Origin: Pseudomonas putida S13.1.2
GTDB taxonomy: Bacteria; Pseudomonadota; Gammaproteobacteria; Pseudomonadales; Pseudomonadaceae
Reading direction: 5' to 3'
Assembly: GCF_000498395.2 (NCBI RefSeq)
Contig: NZ_CP010979.1
Coordinates: 434,001-498,000 of the forward strand
Length of the DNA: 64,000 nt
The notes beneath the pieces are model-generated. The model had not been told where the DNA came from and did not search any database. It saw only the letters and a list, made by a program, of their open reading frames with translations. Shown here piece by piece: positions 1 through 9,501 of this stretch (position 1 is the stretch's first letter; each line of letters starts with the position of its first letter). The translations under genes were made by a program, and so were the position numbers.

Positions 1-1343
1 TCCATACGCAGTTGTTGGCCCTTGCTGTCGACCAGGCGCTGGCCGTTCAGCTTCCAGCCAGCCTCGGCAAGCAGGCCCAAGGCCTGGCGCAAGGTCTGGC
101 GGCTGATGCCGCGGCCATCGGTGTGGCTGACCTTGTAGGGTTCGCTGAACAGCTTGGCCGGCAACTGGTCGCGGAACGGCGCCAGCAACAGCCACTCCTT
201 GCCGGTGGGCAGGCCGCTGGCGGCGAACTCGCTGTTGGGGTAGTAACTGGTCGAGCGGCGGTAAGCGCTGCTGAACAGGGCGCGGTTGGTCCACTCGAAG
301 TCGAGCATCAGCCCCAGCGCCTGGCGTACCCGTGGGTCGCTGAAGGTGGCCCGGCGGCTGTTCATGAACAGGCCCTGGGTTTGCGTGGGGATGCGGTGCG
401 GGATCTGGGCCTTGATCACCTCGCCACGGCGCACCGCCGGGAAGTTGTAGCCGTTGGCCCAGTTCTTCGCCTGGTGCTCGATATAGATGTCGAATTCGCC
501 AGCCTTGAACGCTTCGAAGGCCACTGTGGCGTCGCGGTAGAACTCGTATTCCACGCGCTTGAAGTTGTACTTGCCACGGTTGACCGCCAGGTCCTTGCCC
601 CAGTAGTTCTTCACCCGTTCAAACACCAGCCGGCGCCCAGGTTGTACCTGGGTGATGCGGTAGGGGCCGCTGCCCAGGGGGGGCTCGAAGGTCGTGGCCT
701 TGAAGTCGCGCGTTTGCCAATAGTGCTTGGGCAGCACCGGCATCTCGCCCAGGCGCAGGATCAGCAGCGGGTTGCCGGCGCGCTTGAACACGAAACGGAT
801 GCGCAGCGGGCCGAGGATGTCTACCCGCTGCACTTCCTGCAGGTTGGTGCGGTAGATCGGGTGGCCGTCCTTGAGCAGCGTGCGGTAGGAAAAGGCCACG
901 TCTGCCGAAGTGATCGGTTGGCCGTCATGCCAGCGGGCTTCTGGGCGCAGGTTGAACACCACCCAGCTGCGGTCCTCGCTGTACTCGACCGAACGGGCGA
1001 TCAGGCCGTAGCTGGAGGTCGGCTCGTCACCCGACGGGTCGTACTGGCCGGTGCCGACCATAAGCGGCTCGTTCAGCTCGTTGATGCCGTACTGCTGGAA
1101 ATTGGGCGTGGTGATCGGGCTCGACCCCTTGAAGGTGTAGGGGTTGAGGGTATCGAAGGTGCCAAAAGCCATGGCGCGCAAGGTGCCGCCCTTGGGCGCT
1201 TGCGGGTTGACCCAGTCGAAATGGGTGAATGTGGCTGGGTACTTGAGCGTGCCGAACTGCGCGTATCCGTGGCTTTCGCTCACCATCGCGGCTGCGGGAA
1301 AGCTCAAGGCCAGGCTGAGTGACAGCAGGAGGGGACGTATCAA
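1..1343 (-). CDS. Periplasmic peptide-binding protein of an ABC transporter (SBP family 5, YejA-like), 3' part beyond window
   Basis: This is the N-terminal ~447 residues of an extracellular solute-binding protein family 5 member, which delivers peptides to an ABC importer in the periplasm. The reading frame begins at a TTG with a GGATCGGA stretch just upstream; no ATG lies in frame before it. A signal peptide (MIRPLLLSLSLALSFPAAA) is followed by typical family motifs such as HFDWVNPQAPKGG, RPEARWHDGQPITSADVAFS and SDPRVRQALGLMLDFEW. The gene lies downstream of mltD on the same strand but is separated from it by a REP pair, so co-transcription is uncertain. The rest of the gene runs off position 1. 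The exact substrate cannot be told from the sequence. Confidence 0.88.
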   Translation of the reverse strand, partial: MIRPLLLSLSLALSFPAAAMVSESHGYAQFGTLKYPATFTHFDWVNPQAPKGGTLRAMAFGTFDTLNPYTFKGSSPITTPNFQQYGINELNEPLMVGTGQYDPSGDEPTSSYGLIARSVEYSEDRSWVVFNLRPEARWHDGQPITSADVAFSYRTLLKDGHPIYRTNLQEVQRVDILGPLRIRFVFKRAGNPLLILRLGEMPVLPKHYWQTRDFKATTFEPPLGSGPYRITQVQPGRRLVFERVKNYWGKDLAVNRGKYNFKRVEYEFYRDATVAFEAFKAGEFDIYIEHQAKNWANGYNFPAVRRGEVIKAQIPHRIPTQTQGLFMNSRRATFSDPRVRQALGLMLDFEWTNRALFSSAYRRSTSYYPNSEFAASGLPTGKEWLLLAPFRDQLPAKLFSEPYKVSHTDGRGISRQTLRQALGLLAEAGWKLNGQRLVDSKGQQLRM

Positions 1344-1434
1344 GTCGGCATCCGATCCAGAGGCGTTGGGCTTTGATCGGGTACAGTAACAGCTTGGTGG
1401 GGTTGGAAAAAGAGTGCGGCCAGAGGATTGCAAA

Positions 1435-1550
1435 GGGCCGCTGCGCGCCCCATCGCCGGCAAGCCAGCTCCCACCCCGACTGCATCGGCTTCAAGCCATG
1501 TGCAGTACCTGTGGGAGCCGGCTTGCCGGCGATGGGGCGCGCAGCGGCCC
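1435..1550. repeat. REP pair (inverted repeat, 40-bp arms)
   Basis: Two arms of about 40 bp (1435-1474 and 1511-1550) are near-perfect inverted copies built around GCCGGCAAGCC(A/G)GCTCCCAC, the usual P. putida REP core. The pair sits between the peptide-binding protein start and the mltD stop. It could fold into a long hairpin acting as a transcript end or stabiliser. Confidence 0.85.
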
Positions 1551-1561
1551 CGGTTTTTACA

Positions 1562-2992
1562 TCAATGCGAAAGGTAGACGGTCAGGGTCTGGCCTGGCTT
1601 GAGGGCGTGGCCGCTGCGTGGGTTCCAGCGCTTGAGGTGCTGCATTTCCACGTTGAAGCGCTTGGCCACCAGGTACAGCGAGTCGCCCTTGCGTACCTTG
1701 TACTGGGTGGAGCGCTTGCCGGATGCCGCTACCCGGTTGCCAGCAGCGCTCGGCCCATTGCCACCGCGCAGGGCCAGCACCTGGCCAGCGCGCAGGCTGT
1801 TGCCGGACAGGCGGTTCCAGCGCTTGATGTCCTTGACCGACACGCGGTTGGCTTTGGCGATGGCGCCCAGGTTGTCGCCGCGCTTGACCCGGTAGCTGCG
1901 CGCTGCCACCGGTGCCTTGGCTTCGGCCACGGCGCGGGCGAACACGGCTTTGTTCGGTTGCAGGCTGACCAGTTGCTCGGGCTTGAGGTTGGACAGACTG
2001 TCGCTGAGCAGCTGCGCCTTGGCGGTTGGCACCAGCAGTTGCTGGGGGCCGTCCACGGTCATGCGCTTCTTGAAGGCCGGGTTGAGCTGGATCAGCTCGT
2101 CTTCGTCGATGTTGGCAAAGGCCGCCACCCGCGACAGGTCCAGGCGATCATTGATGGCTACCGCTTCGAAGTAGGGTTCGTTGGCAATCGGGTTCAGGTT
2201 GACGCCATAGGCTGCAGGCGTGAGCACCACCTGCGACAGGGCCAGCAGCTTGGGCACATAGTCACGGGTTTCCTGGGGCAGCGGCAGGTTCCAGTAGTCG
2301 GTTGGCAAGCCGAGCCTTTCGTTGCGCTCCATGGCGCGGCTGACCGTGCCTTCGCCGGCGTTGTACGCGGCCAGGGCCAGCAGCCAGTCGCCGTTGAACA
2401 TGTCGTGCAGGCGGGTCAGGTAGTCCAGTGCTGCGTTGGTCGATGCGGTGATATCGCGGCGGCCATCGTAGAAGTTGGTCTGGCGCAGGTTGAAGTGGCG
2501 ACCTGTCGCTGGCATGAACTGCCACATGCCGGCAGCGCTGGCGCGTGAATAGGCCATCGGGTTGTAGGCGCTTTCGATGGCTGGCAGCAGGGCCAGCTCC
2601 AGCGGCATGTCCCGCTCTTCAAGACGCTCGACAATGTAGTGCAGGTAGAGGCTGCCGCGCTCACCGGCGCTTTCGATGAAGGTGGGGTTGCTGGCGAACC
2701 ACAGGCGCTGCTGCTCGATACGCGGGTTGACGTCGATGCTGTCCTGCAGGGCAAAGCCCTGGCGCATGCGCTCCCAGACGTCCTGCGGCGCCTGCTCGGC
2801 CGGCTTGACCAGCAGCGGTGCAGGCTTGTGCTTGATCCGCGCCTGGTAGTTGTGCGCGCGAACGCTTTCGGATTCGTCAAGCTGACGGGTGCTCTGGCAG
2901 CCCACCAGGGTGGCGGCCAGAGCCAGCGCACTGATTTGGGCCAGGCGCGTCAGGGCGACGGAATGAGAGGTTCTGCGGCTACGGGAAGACAT
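1562..2992 (-). CDS. mltD: Membrane-bound lytic murein transglycosylase D
   Basis: This enzyme cleaves the glycan strands of peptidoglycan, forming 1,6-anhydro-muramyl ends. The 476-residue protein has a lipoprotein signal with lipobox LVGC (Cys32), so it is probably anchored to the outer membrane. A central SLT domain carries the catalytic Glu in ALLPAIESAYNP and the family motif SAAGMWQFMPATGR, with LALAAYNAGEGTV further on. Two C-terminal LysM repeats (YRVKRGDNLGAIAKANRV and YKVRKGDSLYLVAKRFNV) bind glycan. It lies 100 bp downstream of gloB on the same strand, as in other pseudomonads. The length is normal and the gene appears intact. Confidence 0.95.
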   Translation of the reverse strand: MSSRSRRTSHSVALTRLAQISALALAATLVGCQSTRQLDESESVRAHNYQARIKHKPAPLLVKPAEQAPQDVWERMRQGFALQDSIDVNPRIEQQRLWFASNPTFIESAGERGSLYLHYIVERLEERDMPLELALLPAIESAYNPMAYSRASAAGMWQFMPATGRHFNLRQTNFYDGRRDITASTNAALDYLTRLHDMFNGDWLLALAAYNAGEGTVSRAMERNERLGLPTDYWNLPLPQETRDYVPKLLALSQVVLTPAAYGVNLNPIANEPYFEAVAINDRLDLSRVAAFANIDEDELIQLNPAFKKRMTVDGPQQLLVPTAKAQLLSDSLSNLKPEQLVSLQPNKAVFARAVAEAKAPVAARSYRVKRGDNLGAIAKANRVSVKDIKRWNRLSGNSLRAGQVLALRGGNGPSAAGNRVAASGKRSTQYKVRKGDSLYLVAKRFNVEMQHLKRWNPRSGHALKPGQTLTVYLSH

Positions 2993-3092
2993 CGGCTGAG
3001 ACAGGTATCCGGGCGAAAAATTTCGGCGATTCTAGAAACCGCTCCGGGCCTGGTCAACCTTTGACCATCGATTGCGATATATCTTGAGGTTA

Positions 3093-3872
3093 TCAGAAGG
3101 TGTCCTTCCAAGACCTCAAGGCAGCAAAAACAGTGACCTGCGAGTCGTTTGGATGTCCCTTCCATTCGTCTGCTTTTTGTTTAACTAATGTTTCAGAGGT
3201 ACGCAGAAAGGGGTTGGTCAGGCGTTCCAGGCCGATCGTTGATGGCAAGGTGATGCGATTGTCGGCGCGCAACCGGGTAACGTCCTCGAACCGCTCAAGA
3301 ACGTGCAGGTTGGTGGGTTCCACCGCCTTGGCAAAGCGCAGGTTGCTGAGGGTGTACTCGTGGGCGCAGTACACTTCGGTTTGCGGCGGCAGCGCCGCCA
3401 GGCGGGCGAGGGCCGGTTGCATCTGTTCGGGTGTACCCTCGAACATGCGCCCGCAACCGGCGGCGAACAGGGTGTCGCCACTGAACAGCACTGGCGTTGC
3501 CGGTTGGTCGCTGAAGAACGCGATATGCCCCAAGGTGTGGCCAGGCACCGCCAGTACCTGGAACGTCACGCCCAGCACCGTCACCTGGTCGCCTTCGTCC
3601 AGGGCCAGGTCGCGGCAGGGAATACGCTCGTGGGCCGGGCCGCAGACCCGTGCGTTGGTCAGTTGCTTGAGCCGTTCGACGCCGCCGACATGGTCGTTGT
3701 GGTGGTGGGTAATCAGGATGTCGCTGAGCACCCAGTCGGGGTTTGCCGACAGCCAGCCTTCCACTGGGCCGGCGTCACCCGGGTCGACCACCGCGCAGCG
3801 GCGTTTGGCAGTATCCTGTAACAACCAGATGTAGTTGTCGGAGAAAGCGGGGAGAGCATCGATCTGTATCAT
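3093..3872 (-). CDS. gloB: Hydroxyacylglutathione hydrolase (glyoxalase II)
   Basis: Glyoxalase II hydrolyses S-D-lactoylglutathione to D-lactate and glutathione, completing methylglyoxal detoxification in the cytoplasm. The 259-residue product begins [14 protein letters not shown], the canonical family start; a longer open frame upstream has no family similarity. The metallo-beta-lactamase metal-binding motif [10 protein letters not shown] is present near residue 57, followed by [22 protein letters not shown] and YCAHEYT, which supply the remaining ligands. It is divergent from the methyltransferase at 3958, with an 85-bp shared promoter region, and upstream of mltD. Confidence 0.95.
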   Translation of the reverse strand: MIQIDALPAFSDNYIWLLQDTAKRRCAVVDPGDAGPVEGWLSANPDWVLSDILITHHHNDHVGGVERLKQLTNARVCGPAHERIPCRDLALDEGDQVTVLGVTFQVLAVPGHTLGHIAFFSDQPATPVLFSGDTLFAAGCGRMFEGTPEQMQPALARLAALPPQTEVYCAHEYTLSNLRFAKAVEPTNLHVLERFEDVTRLRADNRITLPSTIGLERLTNPFLRTSETLVKQKADEWKGHPNDSQVTVFAALRSWKDTF

Positions 3873-3957
3873 GGTGCGGATCCGATTCGCCAAGCGTGGC
3901 ACATGAAGGCATCTTAGCCGCGATGGCGCGGTGGGAGAACCTTCGAGGGAGAGCGCA

Positions 3958-4731
3958 ATGACCGACCAAGCCTTTGCCCAGGCCGACCCGGACTGGGTCG
4001 AGCTGATCAGCCTGGCCCGTGAGTGGTTCAATGGCCCGATCGGCCAACTGATGCTCAAGGAAGAGGAAAAACTGCTGGAAGAAGAGCTCGGGCGCTTCTT
4101 CGGGGGTTACCTCGTGCACTACGGCCCCTGCGCGGAGCCGCCGCCCAGCGCCCCCCAGGTGCAGCGCAACGTGCGCCTTGGCGCGCCGCTGCCGGGGGTA
4201 GAGATTGCCTGTGAAGAGCAGGCCTGGCCGCTAAGCGAGCACGCCGCCGATGTGGTGGTGCTGCAACATGGCCTGGATTTCAGCCTGTCGCCCCATGGGT
4301 TGCTGCGCGAGGCTGCCAGCGCCGTGCGCCCGGGCGGGCACCTGCTGATCGTCGGGATCAACCCGTGGAGCAGTTGGGGCATGCGCCATTTCTTCAGCCA
4401 CGGTGCCCTGCGCAAGGCGCGCTGCATCTCGCCGTCGCGGGTAGGCGACTGGCTCAACCTGCTGGGCTTCGCGCTGGAGAAACGCCGCTTCGGGTGCTAT
4501 CGTCCGCCGCTTGCCTCACCGGCCTGGCAGCAGCGTCTGGCGGGCTGGGAACGGGTAGCCGGCGGCTGGCAGACCTCCGGTGGCGGGGTGTACCTGCTGG
4601 TGGCCCGCAAGATGGTGGTGGGCCTGCGGCCGTTGCGCCCGGAGCGCCGCGAGCCGATGGGCAAGTTGCTGCCGCTGCCGCTGGCCAAGGTGAACCGCAC
4701 GGCGGCCAACCCTGAAACTGACAAGCACTGA
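3958..4731 (+). CDS. Class I SAM-dependent methyltransferase
   Basis: This 257-residue protein has a Methyltransf_11-type core, seen in [32 protein letters not shown] and [12 protein letters not shown]. The classical N-terminal GxGxG SAM loop is poorly conserved, which is common in this pseudomonad family. The ATG at 3958 follows a GAGGGAGAG ribosome-binding site; an in-frame upstream GTG is less likely. It is followed 15 bp later by rnhA, and the order gloB / methyltransferase / rnhA / dnaQ is conserved in Pseudomonas. The substrate is unknown. Confidence 0.85.
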   Translation: MTDQAFAQADPDWVELISLAREWFNGPIGQLMLKEEEKLLEEELGRFFGGYLVHYGPCAEPPPSAPQVQRNVRLGAPLPGVEIACEEQAWPLSEHAADVVVLQHGLDFSLSPHGLLREAASAVRPGGHLLIVGINPWSSWGMRHFFSHGALRKARCISPSRVGDWLNLLGFALEKRRFGCYRPPLASPAWQQRLAGWERVAGGWQTSGGGVYLLVARKMVVGLRPLRPERREPMGKLLPLPLAKVNRTAANPETDKH

Positions 4732-4746
4732 ATTCAAGAGTGGTAC

Positions 4747-5193
4747 ATGAGCGATAGCGTCGAAATGTTTACCGATGGTGCCTGCAAAGGCAATCCTGGC
4801 CCGGGTGGCTGGGGGGTCCTGATGATCTACAAGGGCGTCGAGAAGGAACTGTGGGGCGGCGAGCGTGAAACCACCAACAACCGCATGGAGCTGATGGCGG
4901 CCATCCAGGGCCTGATGTCGCTGAAGCGCGAATGCGAAGTGGTGCTGACCACCGACTCGCAGTACGTGATGAAGGGCATCAACGAGTGGATGGTCAACTG
5001 GAAGAAGCGCGGCTGGAAGACCGCTGCCAAAGAGCCGGTGAAGAATGCCGACCTGTGGCAGCAGCTCGATGAGCAGGTCAACCGCCACAAGGTGAGCTGG
5101 AAGTGGGTGCGCGGCCATATCGGCCACCCCGGCAACGAACGCGCCGACCAGCTGGCCAACCGCGGGGTCGATGAGGTGCGCGCCCAGCGTTGA
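4747..5193 (+). CDS. rnhA: Ribonuclease HI
   Basis: RNase HI degrades the RNA strand of RNA-DNA hybrids, for example R-loops and Okazaki primers. The 148-residue protein has the four acidic catalytic positions in their usual contexts: [29 protein letters not shown] and GNERADQLA. The basic handle KKRGWKTA is also present. Its length matches the family. It sits between the methyltransferase and dnaQ; dnaQ follows within about 50 bp, so the two may be co-transcribed, although a TACAAT sequence at 5201 could form part of a dnaQ promoter. Confidence 0.97.
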   Translation: MSDSVEMFTDGACKGNPGPGGWGVLMIYKGVEKELWGGERETTNNRMELMAAIQGLMSLKRECEVVLTTDSQYVMKGINEWMVNWKKRGWKTAAKEPVKNADLWQQLDEQVNRHKVSWKWVRGHIGHPGNERADQLANRGVDEVRAQR

Positions 5194-5244
5194 GCTGGGG
5201 TACAATCGCGGCCTTTGTCACTGATGCAAGTTGGAGCGCCCCGC

Positions 5245-6003
5245 GTGGAGCAGCAGCAAGATAAACGGTTCGTCATTCTCGATACCGAAACCACGGGTAT
5301 GCCGGTCAGCGAAGGCCACCGGATCATCGAGATCGGCTGTGTCGAGGTGATCGGCCGGCGCCTGACCGGGCGGCACTTTCACGTCTACCTGCAGCCGGAC
5401 CGCGAGAGTGACGAGGGCGCTATCAACGTCCACGGCATCACCGACACCTTCCTGGTCGGCAAGCCACGCTTTGGCGATGTAGCCGAGGAATTCTTCGAAT
5501 TCATCCAGGGCGCCACGCTGGTCATCCACAACGCGGCGTTCGACGTTGGCTTCATCAACAACGAATTCGCCTTGTTGGGCCAGCAGCATCGCGCTGACAT
5601 TTCGCAGCATTGCACCATTCTCGACACCCTGTTGCTGGCGCGTTCGCGCCACCCGGGGCAGCGCAACAGCCTGGATGCCCTGTGCAAACGCTACGACATC
5701 GACAACTCTGGCCGTGAGCTGCACGGCGCATTGCTCGACTCGGAACTGCTGGCTGACGTCTACCTGGCGATGACCGGTGGCCAGACCAGCCTGTCGCTGG
5801 CTGGCCATGGCGCAGATGCCGAGGGTGATGGGCAGGGAGGTGGTGGTAGCGAGATCCGCCGGATTGTCGGGCGTACGCCGGGGCGGGTGATCATGGCCAA
5901 TGCCGAGGAACTGGAGGCGCATGCCGAGCGGCTGGCTGCCGTTGCCAAGTCGGCGGGTGGGCCATCGATGTGGCAGGCCCTTACCGAGACAGCTGCTGGC
6001 TGA
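5245..6003 (+). CDS. dnaQ: DNA polymerase III epsilon subunit (proofreading 3'-5' exonuclease)
   Basis: This is the proofreading subunit of the replicative polymerase core. DEDDh exonuclease motifs are visible: Exo I LDTETTG, Exo II IHNAAFDVGF and Exo III HGALLDSELLADVY. The C-terminal half, poorly conserved in the family, ends in a segment likely to contact the alpha subunit. I prefer the GTG at 5245 because a GGAG lies 8 bases upstream; the ATG at 5224 and TTG at 5215 are in frame and would add 7 to 10 residues. The neighbouring rnhA is the usual partner. Confidence 0.95.
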   Translation: MEQQQDKRFVILDTETTGMPVSEGHRIIEIGCVEVIGRRLTGRHFHVYLQPDRESDEGAINVHGITDTFLVGKPRFGDVAEEFFEFIQGATLVIHNAAFDVGFINNEFALLGQQHRADISQHCTILDTLLLARSRHPGQRNSLDALCKRYDIDNSGRELHGALLDSELLADVYLAMTGGQTSLSLAGHGADAEGDGQGGGGSEIRRIVGRTPGRVIMANAEELEAHAERLAAVAKSAGGPSMWQALTETAAG

Positions 6004-6010
6004 TTTTTAG

Positions 6011-6120
6011 CCTGTACCGGCCTCTTCCCCGGGCGCGCCCGCTCCCACAGGGATTTCGCATGCCCAAAGCCTTGTGAGTCCCCTGTGGGAGCGGGTTCAC
6101 CGCGAAAGGGCCAGTACAGG
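6011..6120. repeat. REP pair downstream of dnaQ
   Basis: Inverted arms beginning CCTGTACCGGCC (6011) and ending GGGCCAGTACAGG (6120) flank a short spacer; both contain the CCCGCTCCCACAGGG core or its complement. The arms are imperfect, differing where GGCGCGCCC faces GGTTCACC. Confidence 0.8.
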
Positions 6121-6178
6121 CAATACAAGGCTCAACTACCCTGAAATGGACGCCATGTCCTTCGGAGGTAGCCACCTG

Positions 6179-8428
6179 ATGTACAAGGACCTCAAGTTCC
6201 CGATCCTCATCGTCCACCGCGCCATCAAGGCCGACAGTGTCGCTGGCGAGCGCGTGCGGGGCATCGCCGAGGAACTGCGCCAGGATGGCTTCGCCATTCT
6301 CGCCGCCGCCGACCATGCCGAGGCTCGGCTGGTTGCCGCCACCCACCACGGGCTGGCCTGCATGCTGATCGCTGCCGAAGGCGTTGGCGAGAACACCCAC
6401 CTGCTGCAGAACATGGCCGAGCTGATCCGCCTGGCCCGCCTGCGCGCACCTAACCTGCCGATTTTCGCCCTGGGTGAACAGGTAACCCTGGAAAACGCCC
6501 CGGCCGAGGCCATGAGCGAGCTTAACCAGCTGCGCGGCATTCTTTACCTGTTCGAGGATACCGTGCCGTTTCTCGCCCGCCAGGTGGCGCGCGCCGCACA
6601 CACCTACCTCGACGGCCTGCTGCCGCCGTTCTTCAAGGCCCTGGTGCAGCACACTGCGCAGTCCAACTATTCCTGGCACACCCCGGGCCACGGTGGCGGC
6701 GTGGCCTACCATAAAAGCCCGGTGGGCCAGGCCTTTCACCAGTTTTTCGGGGAAAACACCCTGCGCTCGGACCTGTCCGTTTCCGTGCCGGAACTGGGCT
6801 CGCTGCTCGACCACACAGGCCCCTTGGCCGAAGCCGAAGCCAGGGCGGCGCGCAACTTTGGCGCAGACCACACCTTCTTCGTCATCAACGGCACTTCCAC
6901 CGCCAACAAAATCGTCTGGCACGCCATGGTCGGGCGCGATGACCTGGTGCTGGTGGACCGCAACTGCCACAAGTCGGTAGTGCACGCGATCATCATGACC
7001 GGCGCCATTCCGCTGTACCTGTGCCCGGAGCGCAACGAGCTGGGTATCATCGGCCCGATCCCGCTCAGCGAATTCAGCCCCGACGCAATCGCGGCGAAGA
7101 TCCAGGCCAACCCCCTTGCCCGCGATCGTGGGCAGCGCATCAAGCTGGCGGTAGTGACCAACTCCACCTATGACGGCTTGTGCTACCACGCCGGGATGAT
7201 CAAGCAGAGCCTGGGTGCCAGTGTCGAGGTGCTGCACTTCGACGAAGCCTGGTTTGCCTATGCGGCGTTTCATGACTTCTTCACCGGGCGCTATGCCATG
7301 GGCACTGCCTGCACGGCAGACAGCCCACTGGTGTTCAGTACCCATTCCACCCACAAACTGCTGGCCGCGTTCAGCCAGGCCTCGATGATCCATGTGCAGG
7401 ACGGGGCCAGGCGTCAGCTGGACCGGGACCGCTTCAACGAAGCGTTCATGATGCATATCTCGACCTCGCCGCAGTACAGCATCCTCGCCTCACTGGATGT
7501 AGCCTCCACCATGATGGAAGGCCCGGCGGGGCATTCACTGCTGCAAGAGATGTTCGACGAAGCGTTGAGTTTTCGCCGTGCCCTGGCCAACTTGCGCGAG
7601 CACATTGCTGCCGATGACTGGTGGTTCAGCATCTGGCAGCCGCCGAGTACCGAAGGCATCCAGCGCCTGGCTGCGCAGGACTGGCTGCTGCAACCGGGTG
7701 CGCAGTGGCATGGCTTTGGCGAAGTGGTGGCCGACTATGTGCTGCTCGACCCGCTCAAGGTGACCTTGGTAATGCCGGGCCTGAGTGCCGGTGGTGTGCT
7801 GGGCGAGCATGGCATTCCGGCAGCGGTGGTCAGCAAGTTTCTTTGGGAGCGGGGGCTGGTGGTTGAAAAAACCGGCCTGTACAGCTTCCTGGTGCTGTTC
7901 TCCATGGGCATTACCAAAGGCAAGTGGAGCACGTTGCTTACGGAGTTGCTGGAATTCAAACGCCACTACGATGGCAACACAGACCTGAGCAGTTGCCTGC
8001 CGAGTGTGGTGGCAGCCGATGCTTCACGCTACCAGAGGATGGGGTTGCGTGACCTGTGCCAGCAGTTGCATGACTGCTACCGCGCCAATGCCACGGCCAA
8101 GCAACTGAAGCGGCTGTTCACGCGCTTGCCGGAGGTAGCCGTGAGCCCGGCCCGTGCCTATGACCAGATGGTGCGTGGTGAGGTAGAGGCGGTGCCGATA
8201 GAGGCGCTGCTGGGGCGTGTGGCGGCAGTGATGCTGGTGCCGTACCCGCCCGGTATTCCGTTGATCATGCCGGGCGAGCGGTTCACCGAGGCGACCCGCT
8301 CGATACTCGACTACCTGGCTTTCGCCCGGGCATTCAACCAGGGCTTCCCCGGTTTTGTCGCCGACGTGCACGGCTTGCAGAACGAGAGTGGCCGTTACAC
8401 CGTGGACTGCATCACGGAATGCGAATGA
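6179..8428 (+). CDS. ldcA: PLP-dependent lysine decarboxylase (Orn/Lys/Arg decarboxylase class I)
   Basis: This enzyme decarboxylates L-lysine (possibly also ornithine or arginine) to the diamine, here most likely cadaverine. The 749-residue protein has an N-terminal wing domain (about 1-130), a fold-type I PLP domain and a C-terminal domain. The PLP lysine lies in STHSTHKLLAAFSQ, and NYSWHTPGHGGGVAY and NGTSTANK are family motifs. The ATG at 6179 was chosen because GGAGGT lies 9 bases upstream. Length and motifs match the Pseudomonas LdcA group. A small minus-strand gene overlaps its last 17 bases. Confidence 0.9.
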   Translation: MYKDLKFPILIVHRAIKADSVAGERVRGIAEELRQDGFAILAAADHAEARLVAATHHGLACMLIAAEGVGENTHLLQNMAELIRLARLRAPNLPIFALGEQVTLENAPAEAMSELNQLRGILYLFEDTVPFLARQVARAAHTYLDGLLPPFFKALVQHTAQSNYSWHTPGHGGGVAYHKSPVGQAFHQFFGENTLRSDLSVSVPELGSLLDHTGPLAEAEARAARNFGADHTFFVINGTSTANKIVWHAMVGRDDLVLVDRNCHKSVVHAIIMTGAIPLYLCPERNELGIIGPIPLSEFSPDAIAAKIQANPLARDRGQRIKLAVVTNSTYDGLCYHAGMIKQSLGASVEVLHFDEAWFAYAAFHDFFTGRYAMGTACTADSPLVFSTHSTHKLLAAFSQASMIHVQDGARRQLDRDRFNEAFMMHISTSPQYSILASLDVASTMMEGPAGHSLLQEMFDEALSFRRALANLREHIAADDWWFSIWQPPSTEGIQRLAAQDWLLQPGAQWHGFGEVVADYVLLDPLKVTLVMPGLSAGGVLGEHGIPAAVVSKFLWERGLVVEKTGLYSFLVLFSMGITKGKWSTLLTELLEFKRHYDGNTDLSSCLPSVVAADASRYQRMGLRDLCQQLHDCYRANATAKQLKRLFTRLPEVAVSPARAYDQMVRGEVEAVPIEALLGRVAAVMLVPYPPGIPLIMPGERFTEATRSILDYLAFARAFNQGFPGFVADVHGLQNESGRYTVDCITECE

Positions 8429-8630
8429 TCTCGACGCCGCTACGCGCCAGTTCGAAGCGGTTTTCACCGAGGTGGTTGACCTTGTCACCGATGGCCAGGC
8501 GGTAAGTGGTGATGGGGGCGCCCAGCGTGCTGCCGTCGAGTTGCAGGGTAGATTCCTGGAACTCGTGCACGGGGTAGATACGGCCTTCGGCGTCACGGGC
8601 GTGGAATTGGCCGACCATTACTGCTGCCAT
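8412..8630 (-). CDS. Conserved small protein of unknown function (72 aa)
   Basis: The product begins MAAVMVGQFHARDAEGRIYP and contains DGSTLGAPITTYRLAIGD. It has no transmembrane segment, cysteine pair or motif I recognise and looks like a small beta-rich cytoplasmic protein. The ATG at 8630 is preceded by GAGGT about 10 bases away; a longer upstream frame has no ribosome-binding site. It converges on ldcA, overlapping its end by 17 bp, and is divergent from the reductase at 8787. Coding-like third-position GC supports it. Confidence 0.65.
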   Translation of the reverse strand: MAAVMVGQFHARDAEGRIYPVHEFQESTLQLDGSTLGAPITTYRLAIGDKVNHLGENRFELARSGVEIIRIP

Positions 8631-8786
8631 TTGGGTGGAAACCTCTGAATTACGTAGAAAATGTCTGAAGGCATAGACCGTGCAACTGTCTCGGAAGTTT
8701 TCACCCTGCGGAAAAAAAACCAAAGCGCCGAGGAACGGTCATCTATAACTACAACGTCCCTTTACCCAGCAAAGGTTGGAAATGCC

Positions 8787-9347
8787 ATGAGCCAGGTGTA
8801 TTCGGTAGCGGTTGTCGTGGGTAGCTTGCGCAAGGAGTCGTACAACCGCAAGGTCGCCCGCGCACTTTCGGAGCTGGCGCCGTCCAGCCTTACCCTCAAG
8901 ATCGTCGAAATTGGCGATTTGCCGTTGTACAACGAGGACGTCGAGGCCGAAGCGCCGCCGCAGGCGTGGAAGCGGTTTCGCGAGGAGATCCGCCGCAGTG
9001 ATGCAGTGCTGTTTGTTACGCCAGAATACAACCGATCGGTGCCGGGCTGCCTGAAAAATGCCATCGATGTGGGTTCGCGGCCGTACGGGCAAAGTGCCTG
9101 GAGTGGCAAACCGACGGCGGTGGTGAGTGTATCGCCCGGTGCCATTGGTGGCTTTGGCGCCAACCATGCCGTGCGCCAGTCGCTGGTGTTTCTGGACATG
9201 CCGTGCATGCAGATGCCTGAGGCCTACATTGGCGGGGCGGCAAGCCTGTTCGAGGACTCGGGCAAGCTCAACGACAAGACCCGGCCATTCTTGCAGGCGT
9301 TTGTCGACAAGTTTGCCTCGTGGGTGAAGTTGAACCGGGCGGTTTGA
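8787..9347 (+). CDS. chrR: NAD(P)H-dependent FMN reductase, ChrR-type quinone/chromate reductase
   Basis: This flavodoxin-fold enzyme of the NADPH-dependent FMN reductase family reduces quinones in two-electron steps and can reduce chromate and other oxidants. The 186-residue sequence begins MSQVYSVAVVVGSLRKES. It carries the FMN phosphate-binding loop GSLRKESYNRK and the conserved TPEYNRSVPGCLKNAID. It closely resembles ChrR of P. putida as I remember it. The ATG at 8787 is preceded by GGTTGGA; earlier in-frame starts give a non-conserved extension. It is followed by a REP pair. Confidence 0.9.
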   Translation: MSQVYSVAVVVGSLRKESYNRKVARALSELAPSSLTLKIVEIGDLPLYNEDVEAEAPPQAWKRFREEIRRSDAVLFVTPEYNRSVPGCLKNAIDVGSRPYGQSAWSGKPTAVVSVSPGAIGGFGANHAVRQSLVFLDMPCMQMPEAYIGGAASLFEDSGKLNDKTRPFLQAFVDKFASWVKLNRAV

Positions 9348-9365
9348 TTGCCTGAAGTAGACATC

Positions 9366-9484
9366 CCTGTAGGAGCGGCCTTGTGTCGCGAAGGGCCGCA
9401 ACGCGGTCCCGGCAATTTCTGCATAACCGCTGAAATCATGGGGTCGCTCTGCGACCCTTCGCGACACAAGGCCGCTCCTACAGG
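9366..9484. repeat. REP-like inverted repeat between chrR and the TonB receptor gene
   Basis: The arms CCTGTAGGAGCGGCC... (9366-9395) and ...GGCCGCTCCTACAGG (9455-9484) are exact inverted copies over about 30 bp and contain the TTGTGTCGCGAAGGG subtype core. The pair lies between two convergent genes and may terminate both transcripts. Confidence 0.85.
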
Positions 9485-9501
9485 CTGGCGTGTCGCAGGC
9501 T

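Noticed and set aside
12..1322. 436-aa open frame on the plus strand at the window start
   Set aside because: It is antisense to a clearly recognisable peptide-binding protein on the minus strand. High GC commonly leaves the complementary frame open.
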